The position numbers and the translations under genes are program-made. The notes under the pieces were generated by a model, which saw only the letters and a list, made by a program, of their open reading frames with translations, searched no databases and was not told the origin of the DNA. From Choristoneura fumiferana (taxonomy: Eukaryota; Arthropoda; Insecta; Lepidoptera; Tortricidae), in NCBI RefSeq assembly GCF_025370935.1, contig NC_133480.1:703563-767562 (forward strand): a DNA stretch of 64,000 bases. Direction: 5' to 3'. Of this stretch, positions 50,291 through 61,654 are shown in pieces. How positions within the stretch are numbered: the first letter of the stretch is position 1; each line of letters opens with the position of its first letter.

Positions 50291-50879
50291 CGTAATGTAG
50301 CGACCTACTGGAAAGAAATTTGGACTACACTACAATACTACAAATAATAAAATAATTTTTTATCAAATTAATTTAGATTAATTTAATGTATGATTCAATT
50401 TCGCTCAATTTAATGTGATTGTGGTTGTCAAACGATAAGTTTTTAATCAAAACATTTCTCACAACAACACATTTTGTGAAATAAAAATAAAATACCTACC
50501 TTTATTTCAGACCTTATAAAAACGATCAATAGTATGGTTAGTAAAATACAGAAATTATTTAAGTAATTAATTGTTGGTTATAATACAAGTAAAAATAAAA
50601 TCAATATTAAAACCAAAATTTTACAAATGAATAGTTCATTTTACAGACTTGTTAGTTTCGGTGAAACATTAGCAGGTAGAGCAACGTTTACAAGGGACAA
50701 TCCAATGACAACTCCAGTCATAAGTGCTTCGCTTTGTGATCTGTGGTTTTAATGTGACGTCATGAACTTTGAACAATTTAACAAATTTGATCCGATGGTT
50801 ATATTAAAACCTTTGAACTGAAAATATTGGCGTAGGTATTTAGGCGAAAGAAAAATATGTATTTTTATGGTATTTTTTT
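50291..50879. other. Non-coding AT-rich stretch
   Basis: Nothing recognisable. Confidence 0.3.
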
Positions 50880-51165
50880 TTATTTATTTTTTATTCGACT
50901 GGATGGCAAACGAGCAAGTGGGTCACCTGATGGTAAGAGATTACCACCGCCCATAGACACCTGCAACACCAGGGGGATTGCAGATGCGTTGCCAACCTAG
51001 AGGCCTAAGATGACATACCTCAAGTGCCAGTAATTTCACCGGCTGTCTTACTCTCCACGCCGAAACACAACATTGCAAGCACTGCTATTTCACGGCAGGA
51101 TTAGCGAGTAAAATGGTGGTAGCAATCCGGGCGGACCTTGCACAAGGTCCTACCACTGCATAATC
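50880..51165 (+). repeat. Repeat family P, copy 4
   Basis: ATGGCAAACGAGCAAGTGGG through GGACCTTGCACAAGGTCC. The most complete copy in this orientation. Confidence 0.72.
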
Positions 51166-51962
51166 CATACATCATTCTGATGTCGTTTTCGATTTTTTGT
51201 TAGAGTTACTGTATTTAAAAGAAAGAAAAGAAAATACATTTATTCACAACACAAGACACAATAATAGTATTAAGTACAGTCGACTAAGAAATTCATTTAC
51301 CATCATAATAAGGTTTAAAGTCATTTGTAGCGCTTAAAACGTCAAAGCCTGTTTTCTCTCAAAGTCAATATGACAATCAGCCTTATTGTTTTATTGTTAA
51401 CCGACTTCAAAAAAGGAGGTTTTCAATTCGGTTGTATTTTTTTATGTTTGTCACCTCAGAACTCCGTCATTTATGAACCGATTTGATTTTTTTTCTGAAG
51501 TATTCCTACTGTCATTAAAATTGGGAAAGCACTTTCTTGGTCCACTATATAAATCACAGTAAATAGACAAAACCAAGGAAAGTATGTGTCATTGCGGTTG
51601 TGAATCGGACACGGCTCAGCATAATGCTGAAGCGTTAATAAACACCCCAGCAGAAACACTAAAAAAACTGTATCAGAATATTCGGCCATTTTCACAGAAA
51701 AGTGTCCAGAAAATGAGACGATTGAAAGTATTGGAACGCTCGGAATACCTAACCCTAAAAATAACTCATCCCTCGCTAGACTATGCAACTTTGGTAATAT
51801 CTACCTAGTGATATTCCGCTGTACATAGGATAGGATGCGAACCCGTGGCCTTTGCCGCTCTCCACTTTTAATTACCGTCATGTCGTCCGACAAACACTTT
51901 TATTGGCCATCGCACGGTCAAGCGCGAGTCGTACACTCGCAGGGTTCCGTGCCGTGTAATCC
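51166..51962. repeat. Mixed repeat fragments
   Basis: 51215-51262 is a reversed A-rich retroposon tail. 51388-51480 begins AACCGACTTCAAAAAAGGAG, a widespread lepidopteran repeat start. 51885-51955 contains GCACGGTCAAGCGCGAGTCG. No gene. The 105- and 74-codon frames at 51471-51808 lack any family resemblance. Confidence 0.45.
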
Positions 51963-52183
51963 ATACTTACTAATATTATAAATGCGAGTGTTTGTATGTT
52001 TGTGTGTTTGTCCGTCTTTCACGCCGTAACGGAGCGACGGATCGACGTGATTTTTGGCATAAAGATAGTTTATAGGCCCGAGAGTGACATAGGCTACTTT
52101 TTATCCCGAAAAATGCACAGTTCCCGAGGGAACAGCGCGCGATAACCGAATACCACGCGGGCGGAGCCACGGGCAAAAGCTAG
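51963..52183 (+). mobile_element. Helitron-like non-autonomous element, best copy
   Basis: It begins ACTAATATTATAAATGCGAG. The middle has GGCTACTTTTTATCCCG. It ends CACGCGGGCGGAGCCACGGG and GCAAAAGCTAGT. The GC hairpin about 10 bases before a CTAGT end is the usual Helitron 3' terminus. Confidence 0.75.
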
Positions 52184-52959
52184 TTAAGCTACGTACCTAC
52201 ACTATCCCCATACAAAACAGTTGACCCATAGTGAAAGCGGACTCCTAACAAAAGCTTTATGGTCCCATATTGGGGGCGCCCGGACAGGGAAGGTGTACCG
52301 TTAATATAGTATTTTGTATGTTATTTCAGAAAGAAAAGTTTAATCGTTATAAGATCGCTTAGTTCTTTTTCTGTATGTCATGCTCTTTTTCTCATTAAAG
52401 CGTGGTCCCAAACTTGAACTTAGATAGGGCTTGTTTTTATTGATACATTTTATATGGCAGATAAGTGTCGTCTCTATTTGTTTTGTTCGAATAAACAGTG
52501 ACGACATCATATTTAACGAAGAGTGGTGAAGGCCCTTAAAGTTCACAAGATCAAAAGTCATCCTATTGAAAGTGTGTTTTATACAAAAACCGTGGGCTCG
52601 GAACCTATAGAGTACTTCCTGTTGACCCACAACTATGAAATTTGGCAAAAAGTAACCTCAAAACACAAGAAAAAAATCCGACCATCATTGAAATTATAAA
52701 ATAACATTTTTTGTCACAGAAATACCATGAAATAGAAACTTATTTTTTGCTGCTTGTCAAAGTATAGACTCGCACTTGACTGATTTATATCTATAGTCAA
52801 ATACAGATTTATGACATCAAACCAACACCGTAAGTCTATATACATTTTTTTTGTTACAGGTATGACCACAATTCGTCAGAAGCACGTCAAAACGGTCGAC
52901 CATCACTCAGTTCAGTGGTTTCAACATAATTTTATTAAAATTTAGTTAGGTGATGAGCT
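52184..52959. other. Non-coding stretch with a conserved hairpin
   Basis: 52466-52508 folds GTCGTC...GACGAC around TTTGTTTTGTTCGAATAAAC. It is related to 58246-58288. No gene. Confidence 0.4.
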
Positions 52960-53465
52960 AAAAGACTTTCTTTGCTCACCCGCGACCTTATGGTAGCTGA
53001 GTTTGTGCAGGATATGCAATAAATTAATTGCCAGTTGTTGTAGTTGCGCGACTGGTTTGCTAATTGTAAGTAGAAACACAATACATGTATAGAATTTAAG
53101 TTTTAAAAGTTGCGTGTTAGTTAAAAAGTAAAAATCTTTATTTGTAAACAAAAGAATGCTACACATACAACAAATACAGTACATACAAACTAAACCAGTT
53201 TAACTTGGTGTATTTTTCGGTGCTCGCTGATACGGTATGTTTAAGCATTTTCTCAATAAGTGAAATGTAAATTTCTTTGACAAATAAAGTTCTTTAACCA
53301 TAAAATCAATCGCTATAAGCGGAATCCTAAATAATACCGTTAGGTTAATAAGCAAGCCAATAACCCGCTCGAGATGTGCTTGTGGCGTCGATAAACGATA
53401 AAACAATTGATGTCGATTTAATTAGCAGAAGCACTCCACGCTAGCCGAGTGGGTTATTAAATTTT
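52960..53465. other. Family X scrap and non-coding DNA
   Basis: 52968-53012 has TTTGCTCACCCGCGACCTTA. Short open frames beyond it are not convincing. Confidence 0.4.
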
Positions 53466-54042
53466 TTGATATCCGACTCTAAAGTACTAGCGATTTTTAA
53501 TCACAAAGCAAATATCGTGGCCGTACCGTCTAAAACCCAGTTCAGATCTGCAAGAAAAATACACCAGACTGATGCGACTAAATGTGGCATTCAGAGATGT
53601 ATTGTGTGGCAGACAAAAAGATACATGGCGTGTAGTGCAAGTCGCATTACAAGTTGCATTGAAACAGACAAAGCCGCGGGCAAAAGCTTAGAAAATAAAG
53701 TCTCTGGACTTGACTTTAGTTTATCTTTAAAAAGGACGAAGCAGCTTGTTATGAAAACCTCAAATGTATATTTTCTTTAATTTAACCTGCTGATAAATTT
53801 AACCAGTGCTCGAGTGCATTCACAGACACACACACACTCACACTCACGCTCACTCACTCACGCACGCAAAAAATATGAATGTGAAATTGCAAAATATCAT
53901 GTTATGCGATAACTTCTGTTTTTAGTTTTTAAAATTCTAAAATAAGTTTGGATGTTGTTAACAACCTAGCGCTGAACAATGTAAACGGGCAACCACTGGG
54001 GCCTGCAATACAATGAAAACTAACGCAGTTTCCAGGGCTTCA
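53466..54042. other. Non-coding stretch with a MITE-like relic and CA-rich tract
   Basis: 53545-53665 faintly resembles the MITE at 191-319 (CTGCAAGAAAAAT, GTGCAAGTCGCATTAC). 53820-53868 is CACA/CTCA-rich. The 104-codon frame starting at 53466 covers the relic and is probably chance. Confidence 0.35.
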
Positions 54043-54802
54043 ATAGTTATTTGTGTCACAAGGGAGCAAAATGGTGTATTTACGGCGAGGGCGTACATTG
54101 AATCCAGAATGTAGCGAAGGATTCTACAATAGAATCCTGAGCATAGCGAGGGATTCTAAAGTAGAATCCTAAGCGTAATGAGGGATTCAAGTGTTAGCGC
54201 CCAAGATGAAAATAATTTTGCTCCCGAGTGGCTCATACAACTTTTCACACCGAGCATTAATAAACTTGAAAAAAATAATTCTCAATATTATTAAAGAACA
54301 ATTAGTATAGAAAATGGCGTGTCTTTACACCTATCAACTTCAAAAACTGGCATTTGCAATAAAACACTTAGAAAAGCCTTGAACAGAAAAGTTGCACTTT
54401 GCTCCCTCTCGCCAGGGAGGAAATAGTTATTTGTGTCACAAGGGAGCAAAATGGTGTATTTACGGCGAGGGCGTACATTGAATCCAGAATGTAGCGAAGG
54501 ATTCTACAATAGAATCCTGAGCGTAGCGAGGGATTCTAAAGTAGAATCCTGAGCGTAATGAGGGATTCAAGTGTTAACGCCCAAGATGAAAATAATTTTG
54601 CCCCCGAGTGGCTCATACAACTTTTCACACCAAGCATTAAGAAACTTGAAAAAAAAATCTAAATATTATAAAAGAACAACCAGCATAGAAAATGGCGTGG
54701 CTTTACAATATTATCAACTTCAAAAAATGGCATTTGCAATAAAACACTTACAAAAGCCTTGAACAGAAAAGTTGCACTTTGCTCCCTCTCGTCAGGCAGG
54801 AA
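54043..54802. repeat. 380-bp tandem duplication
   Basis: ATAGTTATTTGTGTCACAAG starts at 54043 and again at 54423, and the copies stay aligned to CTTTGCTCCCTCTCG at each end with few differences. Each unit also contains two or three runs of GAATCCTGAGCGTAGCGAGG-type short repeats (period about 26). No frame is intact in both copies. Confidence 0.85.
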
Positions 54803-55477
54803 AAGTTACTTTTCTGAAGGAGAGGTGTGAAAAGTTATTTTTCTGAAGGAGAGGTGTAAAAAAGATTATTATTATTCTGATACAGTTCGCACCTCAACTT
54901 AAGGTGGTAGGGTAGTACTGGCTTGACGCTATTAGTGCAGCATTTTTTGTCCTGCGAATATTTTGTTGATGTTTCATTTTTCTATATTTGGTAGATGAGC
55001 TGCCCACCTATCTCCCATTTAAGTTTGTCGTATATGTATTGTATTGTATGTCGCATATTTGACTGCCCTTACATGGCTCACTGCAATGGCTTGCACCGAC
55101 CTGCTACCGTCATCATGTGGTGACCCTCATTGTTTTAAATCTTTTGTATTACTAACCAAATGTGTCAATGTTAAATGAATAAACAAGATTTTATTATTTA
55201 TTATATTATATATTTACGGAACATCTTGTATACAAGCATGGGAGAAATCGCGATGTTAAAGGTATAAAATTAAAAAAAAAACTTTCAAAGTTTGCAGGCC
55301 GCAATATTTTACGTTGTGTTTTAGTTTTATAGAAGCACGTTGCGTTGCAAACTTGGGAATTGTTGCGAAACCCGTTTCTGAAACAATAAATCTAGTTGGA
55401 CCTCATGTGTACAATGTATTGTTCATTACGGTCCTCTAAACCAGTTTTCGCTGTAGACAAGCGTAATCTAAATACAA
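54803..55477. other. Short tandem then non-coding DNA
   Basis: 54803-54862 has two copies of CTGAAGGAGAGGTGT. The rest is AT-rich without a gene; 55150-55205 looks like a retroposon tail (AATAAACAAGATTTTATT). Confidence 0.4.
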
Positions 55478-55732
55478 ATAAATATCACGGGACAATTCAC
55501 ACCAATTAACCTAGTCCCAAAGTAAGCTTAGCAAAGCTTGTGTTATGGGTACTAAGCAACGGATAAATATAATTATATAGATAGATACATACTTAAATAC
55601 ATATTAAACACCCAAGACCCGAGAACAAACATTCGTATTTTTCATACAAATATCTACCCCGACGCGGGAATCGAACCCGGGACCTCAAGCTTCGTAGTCA
55701 GGTTCTCTAACCACTAGGCCATCTGGTCGTCT
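55478..55732 (-). mobile_element. SINE S, full-length copy 1
   Basis: On the minus strand it begins GACCAGATGGCCTAGTGGTT (A box) with GGGTTCGATTCCCGCG (B box), a tRNA-derived pol III promoter. A body follows, ending CAATTGGTGTGAATTGTCCC and a short TATTT tail. It differs from 59500-59750 at about three sites in 250 bp, so both are young. Confidence 0.85.
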
Positions 55733-56159
55733 ACAAAATACAGAGAGTGAATATGTATTTTCATCTAGAAAAGTTGGATCTAAGTAGGAACACACCCGCA
55801 GTCCCAATAGTGCTGTAGGTGTAAATGCGAGAATGGTCTCTTGAAATACTTTCATTAAGAACAAATATATTTAGACTTTTCAAAAGATTAATATTTAATA
55901 GAGAAATATGATTAAAATGCAACGCAACCTTAACGACACTAAGCTACACTGTTCCTCGCTCTATCTGTCAGAGAGCTTGCTTCTCAAGAATTAATATATG
56001 TATTTACCCAGCTGAAATTTACATATATAATATTTTTATTGCCACTGCAACAACAAATAATGAGTTATTGTTTGTATTTTATCAATCAAGCTAATCCAAG
56101 TATCTCCTGAATTATTCCGGAACAATTTTGAGACACCATGTATTTTTTTTTATCTATTC
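55733..56159. other. Non-coding stretch
   Basis: Nothing recognisable. Confidence 0.3.
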
Positions 56160-56332
56160 GCTCTTTGTCGATTTACAATGAAATCAAAGTCAAAATATCT
56201 TTATTCAATTTAGACTAAAACAAGCACTTATGAATGTCAAAAAAAACTACCACCGGTTCGGAAAAACCTCTGTTGAGTAAGATGCCGGCAAGAAACTCAA
56301 CGAGGTATATTTTTTTAAACAGATTTACAATA
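56160..56332 (-). repeat. Retroposon 3' end, family R1
   Basis: Reverse of 43295-43390: TCAAAGTCAAAATATCTTTA, CTACCACCGGTTCGG, AAACTCAACGAGGTATA. Confidence 0.7.
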
Positions 56333-56705
56333 TCGAAAATACAAACTGAGACATGGATGCACAGAAAAACCAGAAAAAGAGACCAGCGCTGGGAATCGAA
56401 CCCAGGTCCTCAGCAATCCGTGCTGCGTGCTATAACCCCTACACCACCGCTGGACAGGAATTTAGACACGAATTTTTCCTATGCATACATATCTCAGGTT
56501 GCTTATTTCTACTACGCTACTTATGCAGCAGCACTAGCGACATCTATGTTTTCGCTCTCATCCAGAGACGTCACATTCTATCGGAACCAACCGCTCACCC
56601 AGACAAGAGATGTCGCTACTAAGCAATCAAATTATGATTGGTTATTTGGAGTCTTTTTGTATTTTAAAAAAAAATACAAAAAGACTCCAAATAACCAATC
56701 ATAAT
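56333..56705 (-). mobile_element. Composite element T, copy 8, with perfect terminal hairpin
   Basis: Complete copy with tRNA-like block (minus-strand B box GGTTCGATTCC) and both flanks. It ends in a perfect 33-bp hairpin, 56633-56665 with 56671-56703, separated by five A/T bases (TATTTGGAGTCTTTTTG against its complement). Confidence 0.8.
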
Positions 56706-57099
56706 AGATTTACAATCCTTAATCCAGTCACGTCTAGTCTCCCTATACGCCCTACTAGTCCCTCGCCGGAGTTGTTTACAATATTACGGATAATATAATT
56801 ATTTGCTTCACTTATATCGCGTCGCTCCGGGACTACAAATTCAAAACCTCCATACTACAAGGTTCTACGTTCCCTCAAAGTTTACTTAAAATCGAACCTT
56901 GCTGTCGCGCTGTAAGGTTGAATGTGGATTGTATTCACGGTCAAACAAAGGGTGTTGTTGTTTTGAGCGCGTGAATTTTCGACTCGGAGCAATATAATTC
57001 GGGTTTAACTCAATTATTAAACAACGAATGAGGTTTTAACATGTTTACGGCGGTTGGGGAAGAAAATGTGTGGAAACTAAATCAGGACTGTCAAAGTTG
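56706..57099. other. Non-coding stretch
   Basis: Nothing recognisable. Confidence 0.3.
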
Positions 57100-57215
57100 C
57101 GCATGATCTATGGGGCTAGTACGAACTTCAAAAATCGAAGTTTGCATCGTTTGTAATCTAAGCGTCAACGGGACGGCAAGATACGAAATTCAAATTTTGC
57201 ACTCCGTAGTAGGTA
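57100..57215. repeat. Diverged MITE family K relative
   Basis: GGGCTAGTACGAACTTC and CTCCGTAGTAGGTAGAGGG keep the inverted ends weakly. The interior has GGGACGGCAAGATACGAA. Confidence 0.5.
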
Positions 57216-57644
57216 GAGGGCCTGTACCACCTGTACACTGAAAAATAAGGATAGCTGAACTAGTTTGGCTAGGCACTTGACGTTTAGTCACAATTGTCTA
57301 ATTAGGAACCAAAATTATGATATATTGCAAAACTGATTTTGTAAGACATCACCTGTCTTTTAGCTACTAGTAGGTCTTAGTTTTGTAGTCACTCAAGTTA
57401 TGTTACAAGCACCAATTTTTTTGTTACTGTTGGCAAATCTTTTTTTTTCAGACCTACGTTAAAAAAGTCCTGGCCGACTGGCCCAGTCTTTCACATAAGC
57501 TAGCTTTGGGGTAAATACAATTTAGGTCGATTTAAAGATGTCCCTACCTCTGGTGGCATGGCTGGTTGGCAATCCAGCACCATTATGTGGAACTTTTTCC
57601 ACGCACGACTAAACTAAATAACCAGCTTCCTAGGACCACATTCC
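57216..57644. other. Non-coding stretch
   Basis: Nothing recognisable. Confidence 0.3.
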
Positions 57645-57775
57645 CGGAGCGGTACAACTTAGGCATATTTAAAAAACAAGTCTTTTAATCTTTCAAAGAT
57701 CCGGCAACGCACCTGTGATACCCCTCGTGTTGCTGGTGTCCATGGGCGGCGGTGATTGCCTTCCATGCTCGTAAA
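57645..57775 (+). repeat. Retroelement-derived relic
   Basis: CATTCCCGGAGCGGTACAAC then GGTGTCCATGGGCGGCGGTG. The second part is the repeat seen at 2530, 42180 and 43700. Possibly the decayed 3' end of a non-LTR element. Confidence 0.45.
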
Positions 57776-58724
57776 AAAATACTAAACCAGTGAAGTCTAG
57801 AGATCTGAACATCTAGGTTCGACCTCATCTGTACTCATCATCAGGTGAGATAGAAGTCAATCGCAAGTCATTTTTAAGTAAGCACCTGGACTATTGGGCT
57901 TCGCTCGGTTTTTTTTAGTTAATTCGTGTTTTTAGTTGTGGATTTATTTAAATTAAATAAGCTTTAGAAGTAAAATTTAAGAGCAACGCGACGTCTTCTT
58001 ATTACTAGTATTTGTGTTTGAATAAAAATACATGCTGTATATATATACAAATTGTTAAAGAAATATCAAAATACAGGGTGCTAACATATTAAGTACCAAT
58101 ATTTTAAGAGACGTTAAATTAGACCAAAACAATTAAGTAACTTTAAATATAAATTAAGAAAACTTTTTATACGATATTTTTGTTTTAATTTCCTGGACGT
58201 TTTATTTAGGGCCGTTTTCTTTTATTTAAGTGACGGATATCAGAGATGCCGTCTTTGTTTGTTTTGTCCGAATAAACAAAGACGGCATTACTTTTATCCG
58301 CCGGATATTTCACTGTGCGATTTCAATGTTGTATTATAAATAAATTTATTCTTATTCTTTCTTATTCTTATTCTTATTTGACACTTAAAGTTAGTCGACA
58401 AGTGGTCAAACAGGCCCTTAGTAGTTTATGTTAATAAATGGTAGATTTTAGTTATTATTTTTGGTAGGTTCTCCGATAAAAGAGTGATCAAACTGGTTGT
58501 TTCGGAGCTGGCGCTCGGGAATTTCCGTCACGTCGGCTAATGTCGGACACAGCCGGGATTGATCGCGTTTAGTTTGCACACATTTAGATTTATTCGACAC
58601 TAGCGTTGGATAGCGCCGTCCATTGATGAAATTGAGATTAATTTCTTTGCTTTTCACTCGCATTGGTATCTAGGATTTTGCGACATTTCCCGTCGGAATT
58701 TCCAAAAAAATACATCGTATGAGG
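57776..58724. other. Non-coding stretch with a conserved hairpin
   Basis: 58246-58288 folds ATGCCGTCTTTGTTT against AAACAAAGACGGCAT around GTTTTGTCCGAAT. 58348-58380 is a TTCTTA microsatellite. No gene. Confidence 0.4.
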
Positions 58725-58860
58725 ATTCATTATTAGTTGAGTTTCTTGCCGGATTCCTCTCAACAAAGGTTTTCTGAACCGGTGGTAGATTTTTTTGACA
58801 TTCATTAGTGCTTGTTATAGCCTAATTTGAATAAAGATATTTTCACTGAACTTGATTATC
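58725..58860 (+). repeat. Retroposon 3' end, family R1
   Basis: TTGAGTTTCTTGCCGGATTC, CTGAACCGGTGGTAGATTTT and AATAAAGATATTTTCACTG. Confidence 0.65.
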
Positions 58861-59478
58861 GCTGTACTTGATTATGTTGCATTTTAATTTTTCTGATCTA
58901 CTGTTAATGCACCACCTGCTGTGAACTAGTCCTTCCTTCTTTCTGTAAAAAGGTTGCCTGGAAGAGATCGCTCTTAAGCGATAAGGCCGCCTATTGCTTA
59001 CCTTGCAATTCTCTCTGTGTCCCTGTTTTCTGTATCGCTTACTATTTCTGGTGTACAATTAAGAGTAATTGTATTGTATATTTTGTTAAGAAAATTCAAC
59101 AGTCGGGTCTGGACCCATACAAGATCGAGCCAGCTCAAAGCATCCCGATAACTTACTTAAATGGATCAGTAAGTGGTGGCAGCTTTATTGGTTTATGTAT
59201 ATTGTAATTTGTTTATTTTTAAGAACCATGTACCGTTTGTGCCCAAATAAACATTAAAACATAATGGGTCCCAAGACTGTTGAATCTCAACTTACTAAAT
59301 AACAGCTTTTTAGTTTAAACTACTGCTTTTTCTCTTTTGAATTTTGTACAAATCAATCTTGTCGTTTTATTATGAAAGAGAAACAAACACAACAAACATT
59401 TGGCTTAAGCAATAAAATATGAGAACAATTCAAACAGCCTGTAATTAAAATGGAGATTTTGAGTGCTCGTAATAGCAT
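58861..59478. repeat. ATTGT-tailed retroposon end and non-coding DNA
   Basis: 58945-59080 is a good copy of the family at 20545-20690 (AAGAGATCGCTCTTAAGCG, GTGTACAATTAAGAG). 59225-59262 is another retroposon end. No gene. Confidence 0.5.
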
Positions 59479-59750
59479 AATAAATAAATAAATAAATAAA
59501 TATCACGGGACAATTCACACCAATTGACCTAGTCCCAAAGTAAGCTTAGCAAAGCTTGTGTTATGGGTACTAAGCAACGGATAAATATAATTATATAGAT
59601 AGATACATACTTAAATACATATTAAACACCCAAGACCCGAGAACAAACATTCGTATTTTTCATACAAATATCTGCCCCGACACGGGAATCGAACCCGGGA
59701 CCTCAAGCTTCGTAGTCAGGTTCTCTAACCACTAGGCCATCTGGTCGTCT
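59479..59750 (-). mobile_element. SINE S, full-length copy 2
   Basis: Near-identical to 55478-55732, with a longer AAATA tail (59479-59500). The A and B boxes are intact. Confidence 0.85.
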
Positions 59751-59984
59751 AAAATCTGGTGGTGGTGGTCGCATGAGTAAATAAATACAGTTAAAAATAT
59801 AGGATATAACGACGTTGATTAATATCTGCCCACACGGAATAGGGATTTAACCACTGTCCGGGATAAATCGATTGTTACGTTCACGATCGGTGCTCCATTT
59901 TAAATACCGCGCTGTCAGATCGCGGTGTAAGGCTGCGTTCCCACCAGAGATGTGCAGAAATGTTTGTGTTGTTTGAAAGATTAT
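59751..59984. other. Non-coding DNA with a MITE W end
   Basis: 59932-59960 (GCTGCGTTCCCACCAGAGAT) is a terminal scrap of family W. Confidence 0.35.
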
Positions 59985-60110
59985 AAATATTACTAGTGTG
60001 ATAAGTCCCGTTTTAGTATAAAACCAAAAAAATACTAAAACGGGACTTATCACACTAGTAATATTTACTAAATATTACTAGCGTGATAAGTCCCGTTTTA
60101 GTATTTAACT
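59985..60110. repeat. Three alternating copies of a Penelope-type terminus
   Basis: ACTAGTGTGATAAGTCCCG occurs forward at about 59993, reversed at about 60040 and forward again (ACTAGCGTGATAAGTCCCG) at about 60078. The motif also lies beside the Penelope fragments at 24835-24850. Confidence 0.6.
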
Positions 60111-60190
60111 ATGAATGGAATGTCATGAAAGTTTAAAACGAAATGAAATGAAAATATTGAAAATACAATTTATATACGGTATTAATTACC

Positions 60191-60192
<2 letters not shown>

Positions 60193-60276
<84 letters not shown>
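60193..60276 (+). repeat. (GT)n microsatellite
   Basis: About 42 uninterrupted GT units. Likely length-polymorphic. The Val/Cys open frame across it is an artefact. Confidence 0.95.
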
Positions 60277-60279
<3 letters not shown>

Positions 60280-60924
60280 TCACTTATCATTACCCAACTC
60301 TTAGTAATAGTAATAGTTACTTAACTATACAATTTTTGTCTTATCTACATCTTAGGACTAGGACGATATCTTACATAATAACAATTCAGTTTCCTCGTAA
60401 CTCAGATGTTTAAGCAAATCAGTAACGGCTTTCTTACACTTATAGTACTGCAGCTCATATATGCCAATCTTAGTATTTATTGCATTGTATAAATATGCCG
60501 GTTGTGCAGCATACCTACTGTCTTTTAATAGTATCTTATGCAACTGTATCGTAATAGGGGTCCTTAAAACACGAGTGTGGGTTTATGAAACGAGGGTCAC
60601 ATGAGTGTTTTAAGGCCTAATTACGTACAGTTGCATACGATATTTTATCTATATCCATATATTAAATCCTCTATCATGTGTTCAAGGACCATTGAGAATG
60701 ACCTGCATTAACGAGAACTAGGTAGGTATGTCTGCCCCACGAGCTGCGCCCGCGACGACCTGCTGCTGCACGTGGTCGCGGTCCCCCCTCACCGTATTAT
60801 AATGATGTATGAAATCTCACTGAAAATACGTAAACGCCTACAAGGAACAGCTGAGCAATGCGTTCATAATGACAAAACGGGTTCGTTATTTCTACTGGCG
60901 ACTCATGCAAAGCTGGCTACGCAC
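60277..60924. other. Non-coding stretch
   Basis: Contains a small inverted repeat around 60545-60640 (CCTTAAAACACGAGTGTG against GAGTGTTTTAAGGCC). No gene. Confidence 0.35.
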
Positions 60925-61047
60925 CAGGGCCACTACGAAACTCGAAACACGAAGTTCGTGTTGTGCGGACCCTCTGACACTTATACTATTTAATACGAGA
61001 GCGAGAGGGACGGTACGATACGAACTTCGAGTTTCGTAGTAGCCCTG
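60925..61047. mobile_element. Palindromic MITE family K, copy 2
   Basis: Ends CAGGGCCACTACGAAACTCG and GTTTCGTAGTAGCCCTG. The interior ACACTTATACTATTTAATAC matches 41340-41360. Confidence 0.8.
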
Positions 61048-61117
61048 CAGCACTCCTTATGGCGCTGCTAGTGATTGAACAGCAGTGATAACCTGAACAA
61101 ATTTTTCTATTTCTATA

Positions 61118-61183
61118 ATATGTTCTAAGGCGGAGGCCTTTGTTCAAAAGAGGACGTCTTCCGGCTGATGATGATGATGATGA
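61118..61183 (+). pseudogene. RTE 3'-terminal scrap
   Basis: Encodes EAFVQKRTSSG followed by the GAT tail (61163-61183), the last codons of the RTE reverse transcriptase. Confidence 0.6.
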
Positions 61184-61654
61184 TTACTGACGGATTAAAT
61201 AGATGTTTTTTTTACCCAAGAATCTACCCAACTTTGTGTCGTACTTACTTTTTAATAACTCGTTCACCTGTTGCCACTTTAAAAGTCGAGCTCTAGAAAT
61301 TATAGAAAGGTATCCGTTAACAAAGCAACTTTATGGCACAGAGAAGCAAGTAAAGTTTCGAACTAAACTCTTTAAAACTACGTAAGTGCGGCCAACTAGT
61401 TGCCAGTCAGTTCGCGACAGGCAGTCCCGCGGGAATCCCAGTTAGGGGGAGTTTCGCTTCGTCCCATCACTAGTCACGTACTTAAAAAGTTCCCGGGAAT
61501 TCGCATAGCTCGTGACTATTTTGAGTCTAAAAAAATACCGATAACGTAACCGACGTTATAGCATCACTCCAAGCCAACCGTTAGTAGTGTAGTTTTAAGC
61601 ATCTTCAAATACAAATAAAACGGATACAAAATTCCGATCTATTGTCAACAAGGC
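61184..61654. other. Non-coding stretch
   Basis: 61395-61500 is GC-richer (GCGACAGGCAGTCCCGCGGG) but has no frame. Confidence 0.3.

Noticed and set aside
60115..60324. Open frame rich in Val-Cys
   Set aside because: It is the translation of the GT microsatellite.
61401..61441. Initiator-like TCAGTT in a GC-rich stretch
   Set aside because: No downstream promoter element at +28 and no frame nearby.
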